Positions 1 through 13,434 of a stretch of DNA of 64,000 bases are shown piece by piece. The position numbers were made by a program, and so were the translations under genes. The stretch is from Clavibacter californiensis. GTDB lineage: Bacteria > Actinomycetota > Actinomycetes > Actinomycetales > Microbacteriaceae. Within the stretch, counting starts at the first letter, position 1. Each line of letters starts with the position of its first letter. The notes under the pieces were generated by a model. That model saw nothing but the letters and a program-made list of their open reading frames with translations, did no database searches and was not told the DNA's origin. Where the stretch lies: contig NZ_CP040792.1 of assembly GCF_021952865.1 (NCBI RefSeq), positions 682,001 to 746,000 of the forward strand, given 5' to 3'.

Positions 1-5717
<5,717 letters not shown>

Positions 5718-5743
5718 GTGCACGCTCCTCGGACTCGCATTGT

Positions 5744-5758
5744 TGAGAACCGTTATCA
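5744..5758. promoter_or_regulatory. FUR-family (Fur/Zur-like) 7-1-7 operator in the divergent metallophore promoter
   Basis: The 15-mer TGAGAACCGTTATCA is an inverted repeat with 7-bp arms around one central base and a single arm mismatch, fitting the FUR-superfamily pattern TGAnAAnnnTTnTCA. It does not fit the DtxR/IdeR 19-mer. It overlaps a -10-like TATGAT reading toward the NRPS (complement of 5755-5760) and TATCAT (5754-5759) reading toward the ligase, so one bound repressor could shut both directions. Whether it binds Zur or a Fur paralogue cannot be told from the sequence. Confidence 0.6.
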
Positions 5759-5817
5759 TATGGCTCGCTGACGCGCCGGGACGAGATCCGTCCACGGCAT
5801 GAGGAGGACGCCGACGG

Positions 5818-7551
5818 ATGCACGAGCGCGAGAGCGGAGAGCAGCCGGACCACGGGGCCGCAGGCGGATCCGCGGACTGGGCCGACGCGATGGCCCGGGC
5901 CGCCCGGGCAGCGGGGCGCGAGCCGGATGCGCGGCTCGACGGCATCCTGCGCCGGAGCGCCGCACGCGTGCCCGACCGCACGGCCCTCGTCGGGGGCGGC
6001 GGGCGCTGGACCCATGCGGAGCTCGACGCCGAGGTCGACCTCGCCGCGCGCGGCCTCCGTCGGGCGGGCGTCCGGCCCGGCGACCGGATCCTCCTGCAGC
6101 TCGCCGACGGCGCCGCCTTCGTCATCGCCTGGTGCGCGCTCGTGCGCGCCGGCGCCGTGCCCGTGCACGCCATGCCGGCCCACCGGCTGATGGAGCTCGC
6201 GCATCTCGCGGTCGGCAGCGGCGCGCGCGGCATGGTCGTCGCGGAGCGCGTCGGCCGCGAGGACGGCGGGGAGCTCGCGGCCGGGGTGCGCGCGGCCTGC
6301 CCCGGGCTCGACCTCGTGATCGTGCACGGCGCCCGACGCGGCGACGGCGGGCTCACGTGGGAGGAGGTCCGCGACCGGGGCCGTGCGGAGGATCCCGCCG
6401 GCGCACCCGGACCGGGCCTCGACCCGGTCGCGCCCGACGGCGCCCCCCGCCTCGCCCTCCTCTTGCACTCGGGCGGCACCACGGGCCTGCCCAAGCTCAT
6501 CCCGCGCCATCACGCGGAGTACTCCTACAACGCGTGGGCGGCGGCGCGCGCCGCGGGCGTCGGTCCCGGCTCGGTGCTGCTGGCCGTGCTGCCCCTGGCC
6601 TTCAACTTCACCCTCGCGTGCCCGGGCGTGCTCGGCGTGCTGGACGCGGGTGGCACCGTCGTCATCGCGCCCGACCCGGATCCCGCGACGGCCTTCGCGC
6701 TCGTCGCCCGCGAGCGCGTGACCCACGTGGCCCTCACCCCCACGCTGGCGCGCGCGTGGATCGACGAGGCCGCGCACACGACCGCCGACCTCTCGAGCCT
6801 CCGCGTCGTCCAGGTCGGCGGCGCCCGGCTCGACGACGCGACGGCGCGCGCCCTCGAGCCCGCGCTCGGCGCCACGCTCCAGCAGGTCTACGGGATGGCC
6901 GAGGGGCTCGTCTGCACGACCGCCCTCGACGATCCGCCCGAGCTGCGCTGGGGCACGCAGGGCCGCCCGACCAGCCCCGACGACCTGGTCCGGCTGCGAG
7001 CCGCCGACGGATCCCTCGCGGCCGACGGCGACGAGGGCGAGCTGGAGACGCGCGGGCCGTGCACGCTCCGCGGGTACCACGCGGCCCCCGACGCGGACGC
7101 GACGGCCTTCACGTCGGACGGCTTCTACCGCACGGGCGACATCGTGCGGCGACTCCCGTCGGGGCACCTCGTCGTCACGGGACGCGCGAAGGACCAGGTC
7201 AACCGCGGGGGCGAGAAGTACGCGGCCGCGGAGATCGAGCGCTACCTGCTGGCCATGCCGTCCGTGCGCGAGGCCGCGGTGGTGCCGGTGCCGGATCCCG
7301 ACCTGGGGGAGCGCGCGGTCGCGGTCATCGCCTGCGCGGGGCCCGCTCCGGATCGCCGCCAGGTCGTCGCGCACCTCCGCGCGCTCGGGGTGGCGGCGTA
7401 CAAGCACCCGGACCGGGTGGTCGCGCTGCGCGCGCTGCCGCTCACCGCGGTGGGCAAGATCGACAAGGCCCGGATCGCCGCGCTGCTGGCCGCGGACGCG
7501 GATGCGGACGCGGACGCGCAGCCCCATGCCGACGGCGGCCCCCGTGCTTGA
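5818..7551 (+). CDS. Salicyl-AMP ligase (EntE/DhbE/MbtA-type aryl adenylating enzyme)
   Basis: Stand-alone ANL enzyme of 577 residues that should activate salicylate as the acyl-AMP and load it on the NRPS aryl carrier. Visible: SGGTTGLPK ATP loop near residue 216, QVYGMAEGL (A5) near 356, YRTGD and GRAKDQVNRGGEK near 440-465, and the catalytic lysine in VGKIDKA near 547. In the aryl pocket, where the DHB enzyme DhbE has HNYPLSS, this protein has FNFTLAC: the Ser240 equivalent is Cys, the substitution associated with salicylate-activating relatives. A salicylate synthase two genes downstream agrees. GGAGGA lies about 10 bases before the ATG. First gene of a three-gene operon, overlapping the PPTase gene by 26 bases. 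The C-terminus has an Ala-Asp repeat, probably non-functional. Confidence 0.92.
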   Translation: MHERESGEQPDHGAAGGSADWADAMARAARAAGREPDARLDGILRRSAARVPDRTALVGGGGRWTHAELDAEVDLAARGLRRAGVRPGDRILLQLADGAAFVIAWCALVRAGAVPVHAMPAHRLMELAHLAVGSGARGMVVAERVGREDGGELAAGVRAACPGLDLVIVHGARRGDGGLTWEEVRDRGRAEDPAGAPGPGLDPVAPDGAPRLALLLHSGGTTGLPKLIPRHHAEYSYNAWAAARAAGVGPGSVLLAVLPLAFNFTLACPGVLGVLDAGGTVVIAPDPDPATAFALVARERVTHVALTPTLARAWIDEAAHTTADLSSLRVVQVGGARLDDATARALEPALGATLQQVYGMAEGLVCTTALDDPPELRWGTQGRPTSPDDLVRLRAADGSLAADGDEGELETRGPCTLRGYHAAPDADATAFTSDGFYRTGDIVRRLPSGHLVVTGRAKDQVNRGGEKYAAAEIERYLLAMPSVREAAVVPVPDPDLGERAVAVIACAGPAPDRRQVVAHLRALGVAAYKHPDRVVALRALPLTAVGKIDKARIAALLAADADADADAQPHADGGPRA

Positions 7552-8245
7552 CGCGATCCTCCCCGCCGGGGCCGTGCTGGCGGAGGAGCGCGGTCCCGCC
7601 CGCGAGCACGACCTGCATCCGGCCGAGGCGGGTGCCGTCGCCCGCGCGGTGCCCTCGCGTCGGCGCGAGTTCGCGGCGACCCGGGCCTGCGCCCGCAGCG
7701 CGCTCGCCGCCCTCCGCGCCCGCGCCGGGGAGGCCGCCGTCGCGGCCCCCGGATCCCCCCTCGTCGCGATCCCGAAGGGCCAGGGCGGCGACCCCGTCTG
7801 GCCCCGCGGCGTCATCGGCAGCCTCACGCACTGCGCGGGCTACCGGGCCGCCGTCGTGGCGGGCGCGGACGCGCTGCGCACCATCGGGATCGACGCCGAG
7901 CCGCACGCACCGCTGCCCCGGGAGGCCCGGGACGTCGTCGGGCTGGCGGGCGAGCTCGATCCGCGTCCGCCGCTCGGCGTCGACGTTCACGCGGACTGCG
8001 TGCTGTTCAGCGCCAAGGAGTCGGTGGGCAAGGCGCACTACGCCCGGTACCGCGAGTGGCTCGGCTTCGCGGACCTCCACGTGACGCTCCATCCCGGAGG
8101 CGCGTTCACCGCCCGCCGGTGCAAGCCCGGCCCCGTCCCGTTCCCCGCCTACCGCGGCAGCTGGCGCGTCACGGAGGGTCTCGTCCTCACGTGCGCGTGG
8201 CTCGCCGTCCCCCGCATCCCGTCCGCCGTCCCCCGCCTCGCCTGA
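7526..8245 (+). CDS. 4'-phosphopantetheinyl transferase, EntD/Sfp type
   Basis: Should convert apo carrier domains of the divergent NRPS to the holo form using coenzyme A. About 239 residues from the ATG at 7526 (MPTAAP); an in-frame ATG at 7502 lies deeper in the ligase and would add eight Arg/Thr-rich residues, so I prefer 7526. Motifs: IGSLTHC near residue 96, the Mg-binding GIDAEPH near 122, and FSAKESVGKAHY near 161, the EntD-like signature with the family FSxKEsxxK pattern. The TGA stop is followed at once by AAGGAG, the ribosome site of the salicylate synthase, so the operon is tightly coupled. Acts in the cytoplasm. Confidence 0.92.
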   Translation: MPTAAPVLDAILPAGAVLAEERGPAREHDLHPAEAGAVARAVPSRRREFAATRACARSALAALRARAGEAAVAAPGSPLVAIPKGQGGDPVWPRGVIGSLTHCAGYRAAVVAGADALRTIGIDAEPHAPLPREARDVVGLAGELDPRPPLGVDVHADCVLFSAKESVGKAHYARYREWLGFADLHVTLHPGGAFTARRCKPGPVPFPAYRGSWRVTEGLVLTCAWLAVPRIPSAVPRLA

Positions 8246-8255
8246 AGGAGCCCCC

Positions 8256-9692
8256 ATGCCCGCAGCCCCCGTGACCCGCGTAGCCGAGCTGCGGATCACC
8301 CGCGACCCGCTCGGCGCCGTCGCCGACCTCGCGCGGGCCTTCCGCCACGAGCCGCACGTGATGCTCGAGGAGGCCGGGCGGTTCTCCTGCGCGATCGGCG
8401 CGTGGGCCGAGGTCGTGGTCGACCGGCGGGTCGTGCGCCTGCGCGTCGCGGGCGAGGACGACGTGGTCGTGCCGTGGCGGGAGCAGCCCCTGCGCGTGGT
8501 GGACCGGCTGCTCGAGGGCCTCGGCCCCGGCCGCGGGCGCGCCTACGGCACCGCGTCCTTCGAGCTGGCGCGCGCGCACGCGGGTCTCCCGGTCGCCGCC
8601 GACGCGGGGGAGCTCCTGCACGTGATCCTGCCGCGCACGGAGGTGACCGTCGCGGACGGCCTCGCGACCGTCCGCTCGGGCGACGCGCGGGAGGCGGCGG
8701 CGGTCGCCCGGATCCTCGGTGCCGCCGAGCCCGCCGCCGAGCCCGCGTCCGGCCCCACCGCCCTCGCGCCCGCGCCCGCGCGCCCCGGCGTCCCGGATCC
8801 CGAGGAGGGTCGCGCGCGCTACCTGGCGGCGGTCGCGTCGGGCATCGCCGCCATCCACGCGGGGGAGCTCCAGAAGGTCGTCCTGTCCCGCCGCGTGCCC
8901 GTCGCGGGCGAGGTGGACCTGCCCGCCACCTTCGTGCGCGGACGCCGGGCCAACACGCCCGCCCGCTCCTACCTGCTGGGCCTCGGCGGGGTCGAGGCGG
9001 TGGGCTTCAGCCCCGAGATCGTCGTGGCGGTGGATGCGCGGGGCACCGTGCGCACCCAGCCGCTCGCCGGCACGCGGGCCCTCGTCGCCGACCCCGTCGA
9101 GTCGCGGCGGCTGCGCGAGGAGCTCCTGTCGGACGCGAAGGAGATCCACGAGCACGCCATCTCGGTGAAGCTCGCGGTGGAGGAGATGGCGCCCGTGTGC
9201 CGCCCGGGCAGCGTGCGCGTCGAGGAGTTCATGGTGGTGGAGGAGCGCGGCACCGTGCAGCACCTGGCCTCCCGGGTGGCGGGCGAGCTCGTCGACGGCC
9301 TCACATGCTGGGACGCGCTGGCCGCGCTGTTCCCGGCCGTCACCGCATCGGGCGTCCCCAAGCGCGCCGCGTTCGACCTCATCCGCCGGCTGGAGGGGCA
9401 CGACCGCGGGCTCTACGCCGGCGCGGTCCTCCGCATCGACGCGGACGGCGCCCTCGACGCGGCCCTGGTGCTGCGGACGCTGTTCCGGCGCGACGGCACG
9501 ACGTGGCTGCAGGCCGGCGCGGGCGTCGTCGGGGCGTCCCGTCCGACGCGCGAGCTGGAGGAGACGCGCGAGAAGCTGGCGAGCATCGCCGACCACGTCG
9601 TGCGCGCCCGCGAACCGGGCGCCGGAGCGCAGGCCGCGGACGAGGCCGGCACCGGCTCCCGCGCCCCGCGGGGAGCCGCCGCCGGCCGGTGA
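8256..9692 (+). CDS. Salicylate synthase (MbtI/Irp9-type chorismate-utilising enzyme)
   Basis: Predicted to convert chorismate via isochorismate to salicylate and pyruvate, supplying the aryl cap. 478 residues, slightly longer than MbtI because of a disordered Ala/Gly-rich tail after about residue 450. The chorismate-binding fold is shown by ELQKVVLSRR near residue 205 (the general-base lysine position of MbtI), LAGTRA near 270, KEIHEHAISV near 295, VQHLASRV near 334, FPAVTASGVPK near 358 and LYAGAVL near 386. No separate isochorismate-pyruvate lyase gene is visible, which favours the bifunctional salicylate synthase over a pure isochorismate synthase. AAGGAG precedes the ATG. Last gene of the operon; ends 9 bases from the convergent DUF2207 gene with no hairpin between. 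Confidence 0.9.
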   Translation: MPAAPVTRVAELRITRDPLGAVADLARAFRHEPHVMLEEAGRFSCAIGAWAEVVVDRRVVRLRVAGEDDVVVPWREQPLRVVDRLLEGLGPGRGRAYGTASFELARAHAGLPVAADAGELLHVILPRTEVTVADGLATVRSGDAREAAAVARILGAAEPAAEPASGPTALAPAPARPGVPDPEEGRARYLAAVASGIAAIHAGELQKVVLSRRVPVAGEVDLPATFVRGRRANTPARSYLLGLGGVEAVGFSPEIVVAVDARGTVRTQPLAGTRALVADPVESRRLREELLSDAKEIHEHAISVKLAVEEMAPVCRPGSVRVEEFMVVEERGTVQHLASRVAGELVDGLTCWDALAALFPAVTASGVPKRAAFDLIRRLEGHDRGLYAGAVLRIDADGALDAALVLRTLFRRDGTTWLQAGAGVVGASRPTRELEETREKLASIADHVVRAREPGAGAQAADEAGTGSRAPRGAAAGR

Positions 9693-9701
9693 CGGCGCGG
9701 C

Positions 9702-11513
9702 TCAGACCCCGCCGCCCCCGCCGCCTCCACCGCCGCCGCCGGAGGTCGTGCCTCCCGTGGATCCGCCGCTCGAGCTCGAGCCGGAGTACGTGCCGTGCAT
9801 GCTCGACGACACCGAGCCGAGGCTCGAGGCGAACGCGGCGGGCGCGAACGGCGTCTGCCCCGCGTACCAGCCCGGCCGGTCCCGCGCGTGCTCGTAGCGT
9901 CGGCCGAGCTCGTCGGCCCACTCCTCCTCCTGGCCGGACATCGCGGCGTACGGCAGCAGCTCCTCGGTCAGGCGCAGCACGTCGCGGTCGTCGCGGGGGA
10001 GGTCCCGCCGCTCGGCGCCCTCGGGCGACTGCAGCATGCGGATCCGGTCGGCCTCGGCCAGCCGGATGAACTCGCGGAGCCCCGCGAGGTGGTCGCGGAG
10101 GGCCACGCCGCGCTCGGTGAGCGGGTGCTTCACCAGCGCGAGGATCGTCACCGCCGTCGCGAGCACGCCCGCGACGAGGAACGCGATCACGACCGGCCCG
10201 CCGTACGCGTCCACCAGCGACAGCACCGCGAAGACGATCGCGGCGACCATGCCGAGCGACGCGGCGACCAGCAGCAGGACGATGGGCCCTACCGGCAGCG
10301 GCTTCCGGAGGCCGTCGGCGACCGTGCGCTTCGTCACGGCGGCCATCAGCCTCTGGATCCGCGCGGCCGCCTTCGCATCGGTGCGCGCCAGGTCCTTCAC
10401 GGCGCCCGCGCCCGCGCCGTCGCCGAAGACCGCGTCGAGGAACGCCCGCTCGTCGGGGTCGGTGACGCGCGACGGATCCACGAGCTCCAGCGAGAACGTC
10501 GGCTTCTTCCGGCCGCCGTCCCGCTCCACGATCCGCACCGCCCCGCGCACCGCGAGGTCGAGCACGAGCGCGGTGGTCGCGCGCGCCGCGTTCCCCGAGA
10601 TCACGGAGGAGACCAGCACGCCGACGCCCTCCGGCGGTTCGTACTGGGCGACGATCGTCCCGCGGCCGGGCGCGTCGGACAGGCGGCGGCGTCGCAGCAC
10701 GAGGGCACCCGCGGCGGCGGCCAGAGCCAGCAGCGCGCCCGCCAGCGACAGGCTCGGCCAGGGCGCGGCGAGGAACGACGAGTCGCGCGGCGTGAACGTC
10801 CCGGGCTCGAACCCGATGCTGAAGGTGAGGTTCTCGCGCGGGCCGATGCCCTCCGCGACGGCCGTGAAGCCGGCATCCGTGCGGGTGATCTCGGCGGGCC
10901 CGTCCACGCCCTCGGGACCTGCCGCGGCATCCGCGCCGCCCGTGAGCCGCGGGAGGAGCTCCGGCGCGATCTCGACGGTCGCCGTCACCCGCCCGAACGG
11001 CTGCGCCCAGCCGAGCCCGTTGACGTCCCAGTAGAACTCGTCGGCCGCCGTGTCCGCGTACGTGCGGGTCACGTCGTGCTGCTCGTACTCGATGACGTAG
11101 GTCTGCTCGCCGCGCACGTACGCGTCGTCGGCGATGGTCAGCACGAGCGCGCCGTCATCCGTCTCGGACTCGTAGGCGCGCGGATTCCCGGCGCCGTCGG
11201 TGACGGACAGCACGCGGAGCCCGGTCGGGTGGCCGTCGTAGTCGCGCACGAGCTCGCGGCGGATCCCGCGGTTCTGGTCCCGGTCGGGGAACTCGGCCAC
11301 GAGCGTCTCGGTCGTACGGAGGACCGAGCGGCCGTCCGCGTCCGCCGACAGTCGGTAGACGGCGTCGAAGGAGCGGAACGAGAAGTCGTCCACGTCGGCG
11401 TGCGCCGGGGCGGCGAGGCCGAGCGGGATCGCGAGCGCGGTGAGCAGCGCGGCGACGACGGCGAGGCGGATCCGGGCGGCGCGGCCGGCGCGGATCCCCG
11501 CGCGCTCACGCAC
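9702..11513 (-). CDS. DUF2207 family membrane protein
   Basis: Function unknown. 603 residues: N-terminal signal segment about 10-40 ending in AHA, an extracytoplasmic beta-rich DUF2207 domain (about 42-255, with DQNRGIRREL near 80), a membrane segment near 262-282, a cytoplasmic stretch, two more membrane segments near 400-450, a soluble domain and a Ser/Gly tail ending in about ten glycines. This layout and the Gly-rich end are typical of DUF2207 proteins in Actinobacteria. Start is GTG at 11513, overlapping the end of the preceding gene by 8 bases, so the two are probably co-translated. No catalytic motif was recognised. Confidence 0.88.
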   Translation of the reverse strand: MRERAGIRAGRAARIRLAVVAALLTALAIPLGLAAPAHADVDDFSFRSFDAVYRLSADADGRSVLRTTETLVAEFPDRDQNRGIRRELVRDYDGHPTGLRVLSVTDGAGNPRAYESETDDGALVLTIADDAYVRGEQTYVIEYEQHDVTRTYADTAADEFYWDVNGLGWAQPFGRVTATVEIAPELLPRLTGGADAAAGPEGVDGPAEITRTDAGFTAVAEGIGPRENLTFSIGFEPGTFTPRDSSFLAAPWPSLSLAGALLALAAAAGALVLRRRRLSDAPGRGTIVAQYEPPEGVGVLVSSVISGNAARATTALVLDLAVRGAVRIVERDGGRKKPTFSLELVDPSRVTDPDERAFLDAVFGDGAGAGAVKDLARTDAKAAARIQRLMAAVTKRTVADGLRKPLPVGPIVLLLVAASLGMVAAIVFAVLSLVDAYGGPVVIAFLVAGVLATAVTILALVKHPLTERGVALRDHLAGLREFIRLAEADRIRMLQSPEGAERRDLPRDDRDVLRLTEELLPYAAMSGQEEEWADELGRRYEHARDRPGWYAGQTPFAPAAFASSLGSVSSSMHGTYSGSSSSGGSTGGTTSGGGGGGGGGGGV

Positions 11514-11895
11514 CGGTAGCCCCCGTGCCCGAGCCCGGCCCCGGATCCGCGTCGACCAGCCGCCACTCGGCGACGAAGTCGCGGACGCTCCGGGTCTCGA
11601 GGTCGAGCCGCACGCGCTGCAGCAGCCGGTCCGCTTCGTCGAGGTCGCCAGCGTCCGTGCGCATGACCTCCCGGCCCGTGTCGATCCGGCGGACGACGAG
11701 CTGCGCCTCCCCGCCGAGACCGCCGAGGTCCCCGCCCAGGCCCACGGCGGTGAGCGCGACGGTGGCGATCGCGCGCACCGCCCGTCGCACGGGCCGACGC
11801 GGGCCGGCGTCCAGCAGCGCCTCGAGGACCTCGGCGGCGACGTCCTCGTCCCGACCGCCCGCGTCGTCCCGGCCGCATGCGTCAGCGCTCGTCAT
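11506..11895 (-). CDS. Hypothetical protein, about 129 residues
   Basis: Not recognised. I place the start at the ATG at 11895 (MTSADACGRDD) because GGGGAG sits six bases upstream; an in-frame start at 11925 would add ten residues without a good ribosome site. The protein is Asp/Arg/Val-rich with a short hydrophobic Ala/Val/Gly stretch (AIATVALTAVGLGGDLGG, about residues 47-64), too weak to call a membrane helix, then a charged segment that looks helical. The end overlaps the GTG of the DUF2207 gene, suggesting a paired function. Coding support is the ribosome site and the overlap, not homology. Confidence 0.6.
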   Translation of the reverse strand: MTSADACGRDDAGGRDEDVAAEVLEALLDAGPRRPVRRAVRAIATVALTAVGLGGDLGGLGGEAQLVVRRIDTGREVMRTDAGDLDEADRLLQRVRLDLETRSVRDFVAEWRLVDADPGPGSGTGATGA

Positions 11896-11931
11896 CGTGC
11901 TCCCCTCGCGCGGCCCCCGCCGCACTCGGAG

Positions 11932-13341
11932 TCAACCACGGGATCCGCCCGTCAGCAGGGCAGCGGCGTCGGCCGCCAGACCCGAGTAGGCGGACTGCCG
12001 CTCGAGGTCGGCCGCGTCCCGCGCGGCGGCCTGCACCACCACGGTCCACGCGTCGTCGCCGTCCTCCACGAGGTACGCGAGCGCGAGCGTCCCCACCGAG
12101 CTGCCGCCCTTGAACGCGACGCGGTCGAAGCGCTCCGGCTCGGGCAGGCCCGGGTTCGCCGCGAGGATCCCGCGCACGGGCTCCCCGGCGGGCGTCGCCG
12201 CCAGCTCGGCGAGGCGCACGTGCGCGCGGGCGATGTCGTCGGGCGTCGCGAACCAGTCGGCGCCCTCGGTCCACACGACGTCCGTGACCGCGGTGACGGG
12301 CACGTCGACGACGCCGCCCGGAAGCGCGTCGAGGAGCGCTCGCCGCTCGGCCGCGTCGCCGTCGGCCCACGCGTCCCGGAGCGCGCCGTCGTCCTGCCAG
12401 CCGATGCGGAACAGGTCGCGCGTGCTCATGAGCGGCACGTTCCGCGGCGGATCCGAGTGGCCGAGGTCCGCGAGCGCCGCCTCGACGGCCTCCCGCCCGA
12501 CGGCCTGGATGAGCATGTCGGTGGCCGTGTTGTCGCTGATCGCGATCATCTTCTCCGCGGTCTCGCGCACGCTGACGACGGTGCCGGTGGGGGCGTCCTG
12601 CAGCTCGCCGGAGGGCAGGCTGCGCACGTCGTCGGTCACGGTGAGCGGGTCGTCCCAGCCGATGCGGCCCTCCTCGACCGCCTGCACGAGCGCACCGAGC
12701 ACGTAGAGCTTCACGATGGATCCGATGGGCCGCGCCTCGGTCGCGGCGACGCCGTCGGGCAGCACCTCGAGGATCCGCTCGCCCAGCTCCCCGTCGGAGA
12801 CGCGCGTGACCGTGAGCGACACGTCGCCGCCGAGCGCCGCGGCCTGCTCCTCCAGCTCCGCCCAGCTGGTGGCGGGCTCGCGGTCGCCCTCGGGCTCGCC
12901 GAAGAACAGGCCCTCGATGAGCCCGGCGTCATCGACGGAGACCTGCATGTCGAAGGTGCCGGCCTCCACGCTCGCGATGGTGGTCGTCGACTGCTGGCCC
13001 TGCTCCTCGTGCGCGGTCGCGGTCCACGGGCGGCCCGCGCGCACCTGCTCGAGCACGGCCGCGATCTCCTCCGCCGAGGCCGCGTCGAGCATCACCTGCG
13101 CGAGGCGCTCGCCGGTCTCCTGCACGGGAACCGCGTCATCGGAGTCCACCGTGTCGAGCAGCCACTGCGCCTGCTGGCCGACGGGCGAAGCAGGCAGGAC
13201 CACGGGCTCGCCGACAGGCGCGGACGTCGCGGGATCGGCGGGCGAGGCCGCGCACCCGGTCGTCAGGGCGGTCACGGCGGCGATCGCGAGGGCGATCGCG
13301 GTGTGCGTGGGACGGGGCGGTCGGAGCGGTGACGCGGGCAT
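11932..13341 (-). CDS. Class A beta-lactamase-like serine hydrolase lipoprotein
   Basis: 469 residues. An N-terminal signal ends in a lipobox (ALTTGC, Cys at about 30), so it should be membrane-anchored outside the cell. A linker/NTF2-like region (about 45-150) precedes a class A beta-lactamase/penicillin-binding fold. Serine-hydrolase motifs: SxxK as SIVK near 207, SDN as SDNTATD near 270, and KGG (in place of KTG) near 411. The usual ExxLN motif is not obvious, so beta-lactam hydrolysis is uncertain. Such lipoproteins in Actinobacteria (LpqF-like) may instead act on cell-wall or other esters. Followed upstream by a hairpin that separates it from the DUF1906 gene. Confidence 0.85.
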   Translation of the reverse strand: MPASPLRPPRPTHTAIALAIAAVTALTTGCAASPADPATSAPVGEPVVLPASPVGQQAQWLLDTVDSDDAVPVQETGERLAQVMLDAASAEEIAAVLEQVRAGRPWTATAHEEQGQQSTTTIASVEAGTFDMQVSVDDAGLIEGLFFGEPEGDREPATSWAELEEQAAALGGDVSLTVTRVSDGELGERILEVLPDGVAATEARPIGSIVKLYVLGALVQAVEEGRIGWDDPLTVTDDVRSLPSGELQDAPTGTVVSVRETAEKMIAISDNTATDMLIQAVGREAVEAALADLGHSDPPRNVPLMSTRDLFRIGWQDDGALRDAWADGDAAERRALLDALPGGVVDVPVTAVTDVVWTEGADWFATPDDIARAHVRLAELAATPAGEPVRGILAANPGLPEPERFDRVAFKGGSSVGTLALAYLVEDGDDAWTVVVQAAARDAADLERQSAYSGLAADAAALLTGGSRG

Positions 13342-13358
13342 GCGTCCATCCGACAGGA

Positions 13359-13410
13359 ACGGGGCCGCACGGGCGTCCCCCAGGAGGGGGAATCGTCCGG
13401 GCGGCCCCGT
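13359..13410 (-). terminator. Nested hairpin after the DUF1906 gene
   Basis: Outer arms ACGGGGCCGC (13359-13368) and GCGGCCCCGT (13401-13410) pair perfectly over 10 bp. Inside them CCCCC (13377-13381) pairs with GGGGG (13386-13390) around AGGA. There is no T-run, as is usual at this GC content. It lies between the stop of the DUF1906 gene and the start of the serine hydrolase, so it can end the first transcript or act as a leader for the second. Confidence 0.6.
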
Positions 13411-13434
13411 GGGTCGCGTCGTACCCGGGTCTGA

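Noticed and set aside
5799-8084. Alternative start ATG at 5799 for the ligase
   Set aside because: It is in another frame; the ATG at 5818 opens the EntE-like frame and has the better-spaced GGAGGA.
8256-9692. Plain isochorismate synthase of a 2,3-dihydroxybenzoate pathway
   Set aside because: No EntA or EntB homologue is present, and the ligase has the salicylate-type Cys in its pocket.
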